From positions 41,802,759-41,866,758 of the forward strand of contig NC_087063.1 in NCBI RefSeq assembly GCF_963678635.1: DNA of 64,000 bases. Reading direction: 5' to 3'. The stretch comes from Symsagittifera roscoffensis (Eukaryota; Xenacoelomorpha; Acoela; Convolutidae). The translations under genes were made by a program, and so were the position numbers. The notes beneath the pieces are model-generated. The model was not told where the DNA came from. It was given only the letters and a program-made list of their open reading frames with translations, and searched no databases. Of the stretch, positions 30,101 to 44,529 are shown in pieces. The first letter of the stretch is position 1, and each line of letters begins with the position of its first letter.

Positions 30101-33100
30101 ATGTGGGTTTTACTTGCTTGCTATTTTTGCATAGATGTTAAAAAGGACAGAATTAGATGCAAAACTGAGCCAGGTCATTGAATCAAATTATAGGAAAAAT
30201 ATCAAACAAAATATTCTGATATAGTGTTAAACATTAGACGTTGATCATTTTTGACTTGCACCAACTATATAGAATCGTTATAAGGAATCATCTTGACTTT
30301 TTATAATTTCGAAGACATATTTAGAAATACCTGTTTTTGACTCCATCACAAAGCGCGTATTTGCTACCGCCGTCATTTAGCTGAATCAGTTGGTAAATAG
30401 GCTGTTCGAAACGCAGTTGAAAACAGGCTCTACTATGAATATGTCTCTGAAATTCACATATCACATCTAGAAAGCTTCAATACCATAGACCTTTTCGCCA
30501 ACAAATATCCATTTTTAACACTTACTGATTAATCAAACGCCGTTTAATTCTTTCAAACTTGATTCTACCAAAGCTTCGCATTTATCTCTGCGAAGCTTTT
30601 TTGTCACTTATTCCATCGCAGTCAAAAAAAAATATTTTTCTCTTTAATTTGGTTCAGAATCGCATTTCAGCTTAAAGTTTTCCGGGCTACTTGCTCGAAG
30701 AGTTTTATATATTTATCTGGAGTCCCTCTAAGCGGCATGTCTGTTATAGAAGATGATTACTCTGATGATAGTTAATAAAAATTTCAGTCTTGTTTTCTTT
30801 ACTTACCAAAAAATAAGACAACTCCATGATTAGAGTAGGTTTAACGTGTCAAGGATTGGAGAGAAGAGACTAGTTCCTTGGATTGGATTTTTCGCGGCTT
30901 GACTTTCGATGTCTTTTTAAGTTCAAAATTGCGTGTATCAAGGCGAAGCGTTGAATGTTCCGACTGGCTATTAAGGTCTATGGAATAATAATGAGATCAA
31001 AAATTTTATGTTAATAAAAACAAATATTTTAATGTTAAGAAAAAATATATATTTTAAAATTGAGATTTTTTTTGAAAATCATTACCCCACGCGCCATAAA
31101 GTATAAAATGATAGATTTCGCTCCTAGTAACGAATCAATTAGGGCAATTAAGCTTCCTTGAACCAAATTGGGACATTTTCTAAGACGGATAAAATCTCCG
31201 CTTACGCGTTAATAGCGCGACATATCACGCCTTAATTTGTTCCTAATTCCGTCAAAAATAGCTTATCAAAAAATGAATATTGTCTGAAGAAAGAAAAATC
31301 AGACTGAGCACTATTAGTTTGTAAGTTCGTTACGGAATTCGGAAAAACAACACATAGTTTACCTAAGGCACAATTTTTCAAATATTTTTTTGGGGTTTAC
31401 TTTCTTGCTATTTTAGCACAGATGTTAAAAAGGACATAATTAACGCAAAACTGAGCTAGGTCATTGAATCAAATTAAAAATATGTATATCGAAAAAAAAT
31501 TTCTGATATTGTTTTATACATTAGACCTTGATTTTTTTTTGACTAGCGCCAACTATATGGAATCATTATATGGAATCATCTTGACTTTTTATAATTTCGA
31601 AGACATATTTAGATATGCCTGCTTTAGATTCCATCACAACGCGCGTTTTTGCTACCGCCGTCATTTAGTTGAATCAGTTGGTAAATAAGCTGTTCCAAAC
31701 GCAGTTGAAATCAGGCTTCACTACAAATATGTCTCTAGAATCTACATACCACATCTAGAAAGCTTCAATACCATATATCTTTTCGCCAAAAAGTATATGA
31801 TCTTAACACTTAACTGATTAATCAAACGCCGTTTGATTCTACCATATTTATCACTGCGAAGCTTTTTTGTCACTTAGTTCATCGAAGTCAAAGAAAAATT
31901 GGAATAGTTTTCTCCTTAATTTGATTTTGAAAAGAGAATCGAATTTCAGCTTAAAGTTTTCCGGGCTACTTGCTCGAAGAGTTTCAAATATTTATCTGGA
32001 ATCTCTCTAAGCAGCATGTCTGTTAAAGAAGCTGATTACTCTGATCATTGTTATGGATTAATTCCGACTTGTTTTTTTCTCACCAAAAATAACAGAACTC
32101 AATTTTTAGAGTAGGTTTAACGTGCCAATGATCGGAGAGAAGAGACTAGTTCTTTGAGTTTGGTTTTTCGAGGCTTGACTTTCGATGTCTTTTTAAGTTC
32201 AAGGTTGCGGTTATCAAGGCAAAGCGTCGAATGTTTCGAACTCCTTCTAAGGTCTATGGAGCGTTAATAAGATGAAAAGTTTAATGGTAAAAAAATAAAA
32301 TGGAAAAAAAAGTTTTTAAAGATTGAGATTTTTATTTGGGAAAATCATCACCCCACTCGCCATAAAATATACAATGTTAGATTTCGCACCCAGTAACGAA
32401 TCAATTATGGCAATTAAGCTTCCTTGAACTAAACTGAAACGTTTTCTAAGACGGATTTAATCATCGCTTATACTTAAATGGCGCGACATAGATAGTGCGT
32501 TAATTCGTTCCAAATTCCGTCAAAAATGGCTAGTTAAAAAATGACAACCGTCTGAAGAAAAGAAAAGAAATCCCGAGCACAACTACTTTGTAAATTTGTT
32601 AGGGAAGTCGGAAAAATTACATATTTTACCTTAGATCCAATTTTTCACATCGTTATGTGGGTTTTACTTGCTTGTTACTTTTGAACAGATGTTACAAAAA
32701 GACAGAATTAGATGCAAAACTGAGCCAAGTCATTGAATCAAAATATAAGAAAAATATCAGACAAAATGTTCTGATATAGTGTTAAACATTAGACGTTGAT
32801 TAATATTGACTTGCACCAACTATATAGAATCGTTATATGGAATCATCTTGACTTTTTATAATTTCGAAGACATATTTAGAAATGCCTGTTTTTGACTCCA
32901 TCACAAAGCGCGTTTTTGCTACCGCCGTCATTTAGCTGAATCAGTTGGTAAATAAGCTGTTCTAAACGCAGTTGAAAACAGGTTCCACTAGAAATATGTC
33001 TCTGAAATTCACATATCACATCTAGAAAGCTTCAATACCATATACCTTTTCGCCAACTAATATCCAATTTTAACACTTACTGATTAATCAAACGCCGTTT

Positions 33101-36100
33101 GATTCTACCAAACTTGATTCTACCAAAGCTTCGCATTTATCGCCGCGAAGCTTTTTTGTCACTTAGTCCATCGCAGTCAAAGAAAAATAGTTGTCTCTTA
33201 AATTTGGTTCAGAATCGAATTTCAGCTTAAAGTTTTCCGGGCTACTTGCTCGAAGAGTTTTAAATATTTATCTGGAGTCCCTCTAAGCAGCATGTCTGTT
33301 ATGGAAGATGATTACTCTGATGATAGTTATTAAATACTTCAGTCTTGTTTTCTTTACTTGCCAAAAAATAAGACAACTCCATGTTTAGAGTAGGTTTAAC
33401 GTGTCAAGGATTGGAGAGAAGAGACTAGTTCTTTGGATTTGATTTTTCGCGGCATGACTTTCGATGTCTTTTTAAGTTCAAGATTGCGTGTATCAAGGCG
33501 AAGCGTTGAATGTTCCGACTGGCTATTAAGGTCTATGGAATAGTAATGAGATTAAAAATTTAATGTTAATAGGAACAAATATTTTAATGTTAAGGAAATA
33601 TATATATGTTAAAGTTGAGATTTTTGTTGAAAATCATCATCCCACGCGCCATAAAGTATACAATGGTAGATTTCGCTCCTAGTAACGATTCAATTATGGC
33701 AATTAAGCTTCCTTGAACCAAATTGGAACATTTTCTAAGACGGATTAAATCTCCGCTTACTCGTTAATAGCGCGACATATCGCGCGTTAATTTGTTCCTA
33801 ATTCCGTCAAAAATAGCTTATTAAAAATTGAAAATTGTCTGAAGAAAGAAAAATTATACTGAGCACAATTAAATTGTGAGTTCGTTAGGGAAGTCGGAAA
33901 AACAACACATAGTTTACCTAAGGCACAATTTTTCACATCTTTATTTGGGTTTTACTTTCTTGCTATTTTAGCACAGATGTTAAAAAGGACATAATTAATG
34001 CAAAACTGAGCCAGGTCATTGAATCAAATTAAAAATATATATACCGAAAATTTTTTTATGATTTTGTATTATACATTAGACCTTGATTATTTTTGACTAG
34101 CGCCAACTATATGGAATCATTATATGGAATCATCTTGACTTTTTATAATTTCGAAGACATATTTAGATGTGCCTGCTTTAGATTCCATCACAACGTGCGT
34201 TTTTTGCTACCGCCGTTATTTAGCTGAATCAGTTGGTAAATAAGCTGTTCCAAACGCAATTGAAAACAGGCTTCACTATAAATATGTCTCTGAAATCTAC
34301 TTATCACATCTAGAAAGCTTCAATACCATATATCTTTTCGCCAAAAAAGATATAATCTTAACACTTACTGATTAATCAAACGTCGTTTGATTCTACCATA
34401 TTTATCACTGCGAAGTTTTTTGTCTCTTAGTTCATCGAAGTCAAAGAAAAAATGGAATAGTTTTCTCTTTAATTTGGTTTTAAAAAGAGAATCGAATTTC
34501 GGCTTAAAAAATTTCCGGGCTACTTGCTCGAAGAGTTTCAAATATTTATCTGGAATCCCTCTGAGCAGCATGTCTGTTGAAGAAGCTGATTACTCTGATC
34601 ATTGTTATGGAATAATTCCGGCTTGTTTTTTTCTCACCAAATTTAAAAGAACTCAATTTTTAGAGTAGGTTTAACGTGCCAATGATAGGAGAGAAGAAAC
34701 TATTTCTTTGAATTTGATTTTTCGCGGCTTGACTTTCGATGTCTTTTTAAATTCAAAGTTGCGGTTATCAAGGCGACGCGTTGATAGTTCCGAATGCCTT
34801 CTATGGTCAATGGACTGGTAATAAAACCGAAAACCAATTGGTATCAAATTAAAATGGAAAAAAATAACTAAAATTTGAGATTTTTTTGTGAGAATCATCA
34901 GCGCACGCGCCATAAAAAATTCAAAAAGACAGATTTTGCTCCTACTTACAAAACAGTTATGGTAATTAGGCTTCCTTCAACTAAACTGAAACGTTTTCTA
35001 AGACGGATTTAATCATTTACTTTAATGGCGCGATATAGATAGTGCGTTAATTCGTTCCAAATTCCGTCAAAAATAGCTTATTAAGAAATGAAAATTGACT
35101 AAACAAAGAAAAATCATCCTGAGCACAATTAATTTGTAAGTTCGTTACGGAAGTCGGAAAAACAACCCATAGTTTACCTAAGGCACAATTTTTCACATAT
35201 TTATTTGGGTTTTACTTTCTTGCTTTCTTAGCACAGATGTTAAAAAGGACATAATTAGATGCAAAACTGAGCCAGGTCAATCAGTCAATTTTAAAAAAAT
35301 ATATGTCGAAAAAAACGTCATGATATTTTATAATACATTAGACGTTGATTTTTTTTAACTAGCGCCAATTATATGGAATCATTATATGGAATCATGTTGA
35401 CTTTTTATAATTTCGAAGACATATTTAGATATGCCTGTTTTAGACTCCATCACAATGCGCGTTTTTGCTACCGCCGTCATTTAGCTGAATCAGTTGGTAA
35501 AAATGCTGTTCTAAATGCAGTTGAAAATAGGCTTCACTATAAATATGTCTCTGAAATTTACATATCACATCTAGAAAGCTTCAATACCATATACATTTTC
35601 GCCAACAAAAATCCAAATTTAACACTTACTGATTAATCAAACGCCGTTTGATTCTGCCATTTTTATCATTGCAAAGCTTTTTTGTCACTTATTCCATCGA
35701 AGTCAAAGAAAATTTGGAATACTTTTTCTCTTTAATTTGGTTTTGAAAAGAGAATCGAATTTCAGCTTAAAGTTTTCCGGTCTACTTGCTCGAAGAGTTT
35801 TAAATATTTATCTGGAGTCCCTCTAAGCAGCATGTCTGTTATAGAAGATGATTACTCTGATGATAGTTATAAAATATTTCAGACTTGTTTTCTTTTACCT
35901 CGACAATTAGAGTAGGTTTAACGTGTCAAGGATTGGAAAGAAAAGACTAGTTCTTTGAATTTGGTTTTTCGCGGCTTGACTTTCGATGTCTTTTTAAGTT
36001 CGAGATTGCGCGTATCAAGGCGAAGCGTTGAATGTTCCGTTTGCCTATTGAGGTTTATCGAGTAGTAATAAGACCAAATATTTAAAGGTAATAAAAACAA

Positions 36101-39100
36101 ATGGAAAAAAATATATATTTTTAAATTGAGATTTTTTTTCTGAAAATCATCACCCCACAAGCCATAAAATATACAATGATAGATTTCGCTTCTAGTAACG
36201 AAGTAACTATGGCAATTAAGCTTCCTTGAACCAAATTGGAACGTTTTCTCAGACGGATTAAACCTCCCCATGCGCCTTAAGAGTGCGACATATCGCGCGT
36301 TAATTTGTTCCCAGTTCCGTCAAAAATAGCTTATTAAAAAATGAAGAAAGAAAAATCAGACTGAGCACAATTAATTTGTAAGTTTGTAACAGAAGTCGGA
36401 AAAACAACACATAGTTTACCTAAGGCACAGTTTTTCACATTTTCGTTTGGGTTTTACTTTCTTGCTATTTTAGCACAGATGTTAAAAAGGACATAATTAG
36501 ATGCAAAACTGAGCCAGGTCATTGAATCAAATTATAAAAAAATATCGAAAAAAAAACGTTTCGATATTGTTTTATACATTAGACGTTGAATATTTTTGAC
36601 TAGCGACAATTATATGGAACCATTATATGGAATCACCTTGACTTTTTATAATTTCGAAGACATATTTAGATATGCCTGCTTTAGACAACGCGCGTTTTTG
36701 CTACCGCCGTCATTTAGCTAAATTAGTTGAAAATAAGCTGTTCCAAACACAGTTGAAAACAGGCTTCACTATAAATATGTCTCTGAAATCTACATATCAC
36801 ATCTAGAAAGCTTCAATACCATATATCTTTTCGCCAAAAATTGTATAATATTAACACTTACTGATTAATCAAACAACGTTCGATTCTACCATATTTATCA
36901 CTGCGAAGCTTTTTTGTCACTTAGTTCATCGAAGTCAAAGAAAAAATGGAATAGTTTTCTCTTTAATTTGGTTTTGAAAAGAGAATCGAATTTCAGCTTA
37001 AAGTTTTCCGGTCTACTTGCTCGAAGAGTTTTAAATATTTATCTGGAGTCCCTCTAAGCAGCATGTCTGTTATAGAAGATGATTACTCTGATGATAGTTA
37101 TAAAATATTTCAGACTTGTTTTCTTTTACCTACTATAAAAAGAGAACTCGACAATTAGAGTAGGTTTAACGTGTCAATGATTGGAAAGAAAAGACTAGTT
37201 CTTTGAATTTGGTTTTTCGCGGCTTGACTTTCGATGTCTTTTTAAGTTCGAGATTGCGCGTATCAAGGCGAAGCGTTGAATGTTCCGTTTGCCTATTGAG
37301 GTTTAAGGAGTAGTAATAAGACCAAATATTTAAAGGTAATAAAAACAAATGGAAAAAAATATATATTAAATTGAGATTTTTTTTTCTGAAAATCATCACC
37401 CCACAAGCCATAAAATATACAATGATAGATTTCGCTTCTAGTAACGAAGTAACTATGGCAATTAAGCTTCCTTGAACCAAAATGGAACGTTTTCTCAGAC
37501 GGATTAAACCTCCCCATGCGCCTTAAGAGTGCGACATATCGCGCGTTAATTTGTTCCCAGTTCCGTCATAAATAGCTTATTAAAAAATGAAAATTGTCTG
37601 AAGAAAGAAAAATCAGACTGAGCACAATTAATTTGTAAGTTCGTTACTGAAGTCGGAAAAACAACACATAGTTTACCTAAGGCACAGTTTTTCACATTTT
37701 TGTTTGGGTTTTACTTTCTTGCTATTTTAGCACAGATGTTAAAAAGGACATAATTAGATGCAAAACTGAGCCAGGTCATTGAATCAAATTATAAAAAAAA
37801 ATCGAAAGAAAAACGTTTCGATATTGTTTTATACATTAGACGTTGAATATTTTTGACTAGCGACAATTATATGGAACCATTATATGGAATCACCTTGACT
37901 TTTTATAAGTTCGAAGACATATTTAGATATGCCTGCGTTAGACAACGCGCGTTTTTGCTACCGCCGTCACTTAGCTAAATTAGTTGAAAATAAGCTGTTC
38001 CAAACACAGTTGAAAACAGGCTTCACTATAAATATGTCTCTGAAATCTACATGTCACATCTAGAAAGCTTCAATACCATATATCTTTTCGCCAAAAATTG
38101 TATAATATTAACACTTACTGATTAATCAAACGCCGTTCGATTCTACCATATTTATCACTTCGAAGCTTTTTTGTCACTTAGTTCATCGAAGTCAAAGAAA
38201 AAATGGAATAGTTTTCTCTTTAATTTGGTTTTGAAAAAAGAATCGAATTTCAGCTTTAAGTTTTCCGGGCTACTTGCTCGAAGAGTTTCAAATATTTATC
38301 TGGAATCCCTCTAAGCAGCATGTCTGTTAAAGAAGCTGATTACTCTGATCATTGTTATGGATTAATTCCGACTTGTTTTTTTCTCACCAAAAATAACAGA
38401 ACTCAGTTTTTAGAGTAGGTTTAACGTGCCAATGACCGGAGAGAAGAAACTATTTCTTTGAATTTGATTTTTCGCGGCTTGACTTTCGATGTCTTTTTAA
38501 ATTCAAGGTTGCGGTTATCAAGACGAAGCGTCGAATGTTTCGAATGCCTTCTATGGTCTATGGAATAGTAATAAAACCGAAAACTTATTGGTATTAAACT
38601 AAAATGGATAAAAATATTTAAAAATTGAGATTTTTTTGTGAGAATCATCAGCCCACGCGCCATAAAAAATTCAAAAAGATAGATTTTGCTCCTACTAACA
38701 AAACAGTTATGGTAATTAGGCTTCCTTCAACTAAACTGAAACGTTTTCTAAGACCGATTTAATCATCTTTTATACTTTGATGGCGCGACATAGATAGTGC
38801 GTTAATTCGTTCCAAATTCCATCAAAAATAGCTTAATAAAAAATGAAAATTGTCTAAAGAAAGAAAAATCATCCTGAGCAGTTTTATTTTGTAGGTTCGT
38901 TACGGAAGTCGGAAAAACAACACATAGTTCACCTAAGGCACAATTTTTCACATATTTATTTGGGTTTTACTTTCTTGCTATTTTAGCACAGATGTTAAAA
39001 AGGACATAATTAGATGCAAAACTGAGCCAGGTCATTCAGTCAAATTAAAAAAATATATATCGAAAAAAACGTTATGATATTTTATTTTACATTAGACGTT

Positions 39101-42100
39101 GATTTTTCTGAACTAGCGCCAATGATATGGAATCATTATATGGAATCATCTTGACTTTTTATAATTTCGAAGACATATTTAGATATGCCTGTTTTAGACT
39201 CCATCACAAAGCGCGTTTTTGCTACCGCCGTCATTTAGCTGAATCATTTGGTAAAATGCTGTTCTAAACGCAGTTGAAAACAGGCTTCACTATAAATATG
39301 TCTCTGAAATTTACATATCACATCTAGAAAGCTTCAATACCATATACCTTTTCGCCAACAAATATCCAAATTTGACACTTACTGATTAATCAAACGCCGT
39401 TTGATTCTTCCATATTTATCACGGCGAAGTTTTTTTTTGTCACTTAGTCCATCGAAGTCAAAAAAAAATTGGAATACTTTTCTCTTTAATTTGGTTTTGA
39501 AAAGAGAATCGAATTTCAGCTTCAAGTTTTCCGGTCTACTTGCTCGAAGAATTTTAAATATTTATCTGGAGTTCCTCTAAGCAGCATGTCTGTTATATAA
39601 GATGATTACTCTGATGATAGTTAAAAAGTTTTGATAGATAAAATGTTTCAGACTTGTTTTCTTTTACTTACTAAAAAAAAGAGAACTCGATAATTAGAGT
39701 AGGTTTAACGTGTCAATGATTGGAAAGAAAAGACTAGTTCTTTGAATTTGTTTTTTCGCGGCTTGACTTTCGATGTCTTTTTAAATTCGAGATTGCGCGT
39801 ATCAAGGCGAAACGTTGAACGTTCCGTTTGCCCATTAAGGTCTATGGAGTAGTAATAAGACCAAAAATTTAAAGGTAATAAAAACAAATGGAAAAAATAT
39901 ATATATTTTAAAATTGAGATTTTTTTTCTGAAAATCATCAGCCCACAAGCCATAAAAGATACAATGATAGATTTTGCTTCTAGTAACGGATTAATTGTGG
40001 CAATCAAGCTTCCTTGAACCAAATTGGAACGTTTTCTCAGACGGATTAAATCTCCGCTTGCGCCTTAAGAGCGCGACATATCGCGCGTTAATTTGTTCCC
40101 AGTTCCGTCAAAAATAGCTTATTAAAAAATGAAAATTGTCTAGAGAAAGAAAAATCATCCTGAGCACAAATAATTTGTATGTTCGTTACAGAAGTCGGAA
40201 AAACAACACATAGTTTACCTAAGGCACAATTTTTCACATTTTTGTTTGGGTTTTACTTTCTTGCTATTTTAGCACAGATGTTAAAAAGGACATAATTAGA
40301 TGCAAAACTGAGCCAGGTCATTGAATCAAATTATAAAAAATTATCGAAAAAAAAAACGTTTTGATATTGTATTATACATAAGACGTTGAATATTTTTGAC
40401 TAGCGACAATTATATGGAATCATTAAATGGATTAATCTTGACTTTTTATAATTTCGAAGACATATTTAGATATGCCTGCTTTAGATTCCATCACAACGCG
40501 CGTTTTTGCTACCGCCGTCATTTAGCTGAATCAGTTGGTAAATAGGCTGTTCCAAACGCAGTTGAAAACAGGCTCCACTATAAATATGTCTCTGAAATCT
40601 ACATATCACATCTAGAAAGCTTCAATACCATATATCTTTTCGCCAAAAATTATATAATCTTAACACTTACTGATTAATCAAACGCCGTTCGATTCTACCA
40701 TACTTATCACTGCGAAGCTTTTTTGTCACTTAGTTCATCGAAGTCAAAGAAAAAATGGAATAGTTTTCTCTTTAATTTGGTTTTGAAAAAAGAATCGAAT
40801 TTCAGCTTTAAGTTTTCCGGGCTACTTGCTCGAAGAGTTTCAAATATTTATCTGGAATCCCTCTAAGCAGCATGTCTGTTAAAGAAGCTGATTACTCTGA
40901 TCATTGTTATGGATTAATTCCGACTTGTTTTTTCTCACCAAAAATAACAGAACTCAGTTTTTAGAGTAGGTTTAACGTGCCAATGACCGGAGAGAAGAAA
41001 CTATTTCTTTGAATTTGATTTTTCGCGGCTTGACTTTCGATGTCTTTTTAAATTCAAGGTTGCGGTTATCAAGACGAAGCGTCGAATGTTTCGAATGCCT
41101 TCTATGGTCTATGGAATAGTAGTAAAACCGAAAACTTATTGGTATTAAACTAAAATGGAAAAAAAATATTTAAAAATTGAGATTTTTTTGTGAGAATCAT
41201 CATCCCACGCGCCATTAAAAATTCAAGAAGATAGATTTTGCTCCCACTAACAAATCAGTTATGGTTATTAGGCTTCCTTCAACTAAACTGAAACGTTTTC
41301 TAAGACGGATTTAAACATCGCTTAAACTTTAATGGCGCGACATAGATAGTGCGTTAATTCGTTCCAAACTCCGTCAAAATAGCTTACTAAAAACTGAAAA
41401 TTGTCTAAAGAAAGATAAATCATCCTGAGCACAATTAATTTGTAAGTTCGTTACGGAAGTCGGAAAAACAACACATAGTTTACCTAAGGCACAATTTTTC
41501 TCATATTTATTTGGGTTTTACTTTCTTGCTATTTTAGCACAGATGTTAAAAAGGACATAATTAGATGCAAAACTGAGCCAGGTCATTCAGTCAAATTAAA
41601 AAAAATACATCGAAAAAAACGTTATGATTTTTTATTATACATTAGACGTTGATTTTTTTTTAACTAGCGCCAATTATATGGAATCATTATATGGAATCAT
41701 CTTGACTTTTTATATTTCAAAGACATAATTAATTGTGCCTGTTTTGAAGTCCATCACAAAGCGCGTTTTTGCTACCGCCGTTATTTAGCTCAATCATTTG
41801 GTAAACAAGCTGTTCTTATTGCAGTTGAAAACAGGCTTCACTATAAATATGTCTCTGAAATTTACATATCACATCTAGAAAGCTTCAATACCATATACCT
41901 TTTCGCCCATAAATATCCAAATTTAACACCTACTGATTAATCAAACGCCATTTGATTCTACCATATTTATCACTGCGAAGTTTTTTGTCACTTAGTTTAT
42001 CGAAGTCAAAGAAAAATTGGATTACTTTTCTCTTTAATTTGGTTTTGAAAAGAGAATCGAATTTCAGCTTAAAGTTTTCCGGTCTACTTGCTCGAAGAGT

Positions 42101-43290
42101 TTTAAATATTTAACTGGAGTCCCTCTAAGCAGCATGTCTGTTATAAAAGATGATTACTCTGATGATAGTTAAAATGTTTTGATAGATAAAATATTTCAGA
42201 CTTGTTTTCTTTTACTTACTAAAAAAAAGAGAACTCGATAATTAGAGTAGGTTCAACGTGTCAACGATTGGAAAGAAAAAACTAGTTCTTCGAATTTGGT
42301 TTTTCGCGACTTGACTTTCGATGTCTTTTTAAGTTCGAGATTGCGCGTATCAAGGCGAAGCGTTGAATGTTCCGTTTGCCTATTAAGGTCTATGGAGTAG
42401 TAATAAGACCAAAAAATTAAAGGTAATAAAAACAAATGGAAAAAAATATATATTTTAAAATTGAGATTTTTTTTCTGAAAATCATCACCCCACAAGCCAT
42501 AAAATATACAATGATAGATTTCGCTCCGAGTAACGAATTAGTTATGGCAATTAAGCTTCCTTGAACCAAATTGGAACGTTTTCTCAGACGGATTAAATCT
42601 CCGCTTGCGCCTTAAGAGCGCGACATATCGCGCGTTAATTTGTTCCCAGTTCCATCAAAAATAGCTTATTAAAAAATGAAAACTTTCTTGAGAAAGAAAA
42701 AGCATCCTGAGCACAAAGAATTTGTAAGTTCGTTACAGAAGTCAGAAAAACAACACATAGTTTACCTAAGGCACAATTTTTCACATTTTTGTTTGGGTTT
42801 TACTTTCTTGCTATTTTAGCACAGATGTTAAAAATGACATAATTAGATGCAAAACTGAGCCAGGTCATTCAATCAAATTATAAAAAATTATCAAAAAAAA
42901 ACGTTTTGATATTGTATATTGTAGACGTTGAATATTTTTGACTAGCGACAATTATATGGATTCATTATAAGGAATCATCTTGACTTTTTATATTTCAAAG
43001 ACATAATTAAATGTGCCTGTTTTGAAGTCCATCACAAAGCGCGTTTTTGCTACCGCCATTATTTAGCTCAATCATTTGGTAAACAAGCTGTTTTTATTGC
43101 AGTTGAAAACAGGCTTCACCATAAATATGTCTCTGAAATCTACATATCACATCTAAGAAGCTTCAATACCATATGCTTTTTTGCCAAGAAATATCTAAAT
43201 TTAACACCTATTTTTTTAATCAAACGTCGTTTGATTCTACCGTATTTACCACTTTGAAGCATTTTTGTCACTTAGTCCATCGAAGTTCAA
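27130..43290. repeat. 16-kb tandem satellite array, monomer about 1.26 kb, A/B dimer order
   Basis: The marker (TGTCTGTTA-AGAAG-TGATTACTCTGAT) occurs near 27413, 29463, 30738, 32017, 33292, 34569, 35831, 37066, 38321, 39586, 40876 and 42135, spacing 1,235-1,290. Type A has AAGCTGATTACTCTGATCAT and GTTATGGA. Type B has AAGATGATTACTCTGATGAT and AGTTATAAA. They alternate B-A-B-A-B-A-B-B-A-B-A-B. The first full unit is followed by a deletion junction at about 28680 (spacing 1,266 plus 783). Each monomer also contains a decayed minus H1 copy. No ORF is kept from unit to unit. ORFs of 70-117 codons here are chance readings of the repeat. Confidence 0.92.
35831..38320. repeat. Two adjacent near-identical B monomers: recent local duplication in the array
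   Basis: Monomers starting at 35831 and 37066 are both type B and share private changes: CTGC-TTAGACAACGCGCG without the TTCCATCAC found elsewhere, TTAGCTAAATTAGTTG, and GCCTTAAGAGTGCGACATAT. They differ by an about 17-base gap near 35899 and a few substitutions. Near 38250 the second returns to type A sequence. This breaks the A/B alternation once. Confidence 0.78.
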
Positions 43291-43647
43291 TAAATGTTGA
43301 AAATGCTTCGCAATAAAAAGTCTGGGGGAATCGAAAGACATATGATTAAACACTGAAGTACAATTCGCTACGAAAGAAATCAGCCTTGCATGTACAAAGT
43401 TTTTGTGCGGGCTCTAATCACAAAAAAAAACAACAGCGTGGGCTGTATAAAAAAAGTTGAGAAATTGTGAGCTCTTGTTATGAAGCAACCAATTAGCCCG
43501 GCTCGTTTTTAGCTGGAGTTTTTTGGCTGAGTAAAATAAAATCTCCACCCAACAAACATAACGATAACAGTAAAAATCAATTATAGCATAGGCGAGAGAC
43601 GAGATTAATCATCAGTAGATAATTAGTTCAAATAGAAAACAGAACTA
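43291..43647. other. Gap between satellite and minus-strand gene
   Basis: 357 bases, AT-rich. It should contain the 3' UTR of the minus-strand gene, but no minus-strand AATAAA was found here. Confidence 0.5.
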
Positions 43648-43949
43648 TTAGATCGAGTGGCTGCCGAGACGAACGAGCACGTCGTCTTCAAACTTGACCC
43701 CATCTCCAGGGTACAAAGCGACATCCTTCGGGTACTTGTCAGTCATCAGAAGCCAGTGCTGCTCCCCCGCACACTCCACCCGAATCAGCTGAAGATGCAA
43801 ACGGGGGTTCCATTTGAATTTCCGGATATAGTTTTCCGAAGGGCTGCAGCCGATTTTTGTTAGAACTGGTCCCACTTCTGTGTGAAAAAGCCACGCTTGG
43901 TCGCCGAACAATCCGATAGACTGGTCAGCCCAGTACCATTGGATGTTTT
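43648..43949 (-). CDS. Small secreted protein, exon 3 (bulk of the mature protein)
   Basis: On the minus strand the exon follows an acceptor TTTAATCTAG and ends in TAA. It encodes residues 28-127 of a 127-residue protein. Visible features: many aromatics (WYWADQ, WLF, HWLLM), two Cys (C62, C87) likely to pair, and a C-terminal ALYPGDGVKFEDDVLVRL. There is no membrane segment. I do not recognise the family. The exon is GC-richer than its surroundings, and the three exons give a length divisible by three. Confidence 0.8.
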
Positions 43950-44529
43950 CTAGATTAAATGAAGAAAATTTTAGAAATGATTGTTTCGCGTGAAATTGAT
44001 TTCATAAAATTAGGTGAGTATTCAGATCTATCTTCTATTACGGTTGGATTGAATTATACTTGAAGTATATTGCGAATTATACTGGGAGTATTTAACAAAA
44101 TTGAACCCCAGGAAGGTTCTATCTTTTAGACTTTTTCCAAAAAAAATAATTGATTTTGTTTCATTTTGAATTATTCTGATATGAAAATGCGCTATTGTTA
44201 TGCAATTTCGAAAAATAACTAATTTTTATGAAAAAATGGTTTCGATCAAACTCTCAGACAACAGTACGAGACCATAAGCTGTAAAGGGCTTCCGAATAAC
44301 ACAAACACATGCTGAACATGTTTTAATTTCATTTAATTACATGTAAACATGTTTCACAGAATTTCACAGACAATATGCATGGAATCCAAACCACTAAAAA
44401 AGTACCCGAGCTGGTCTTCGTAATAAAGACCTTTGCCAGAAATTAAATTGCCTTTTTGCGACACTCGGTTAATTCTCAAAACAGATTGATAAATGAATTG
44501 GGAATAGTTACCCGTACCCAGTAAATTTT

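Noticed and set aside
27208..42495. ORFs of 70-117 codons on both strands in the satellite
   Set aside because: They recur only because the repeat recurs, shift or break between units, and follow repeat composition. No start, frame or product is conserved along the array.
27130..43290. CRISPR array or rDNA-type repeat
   Set aside because: The monomer is 1.26 kb with no short direct-repeat/spacer pattern and no rRNA sequence, and the genome is plainly that of an animal.
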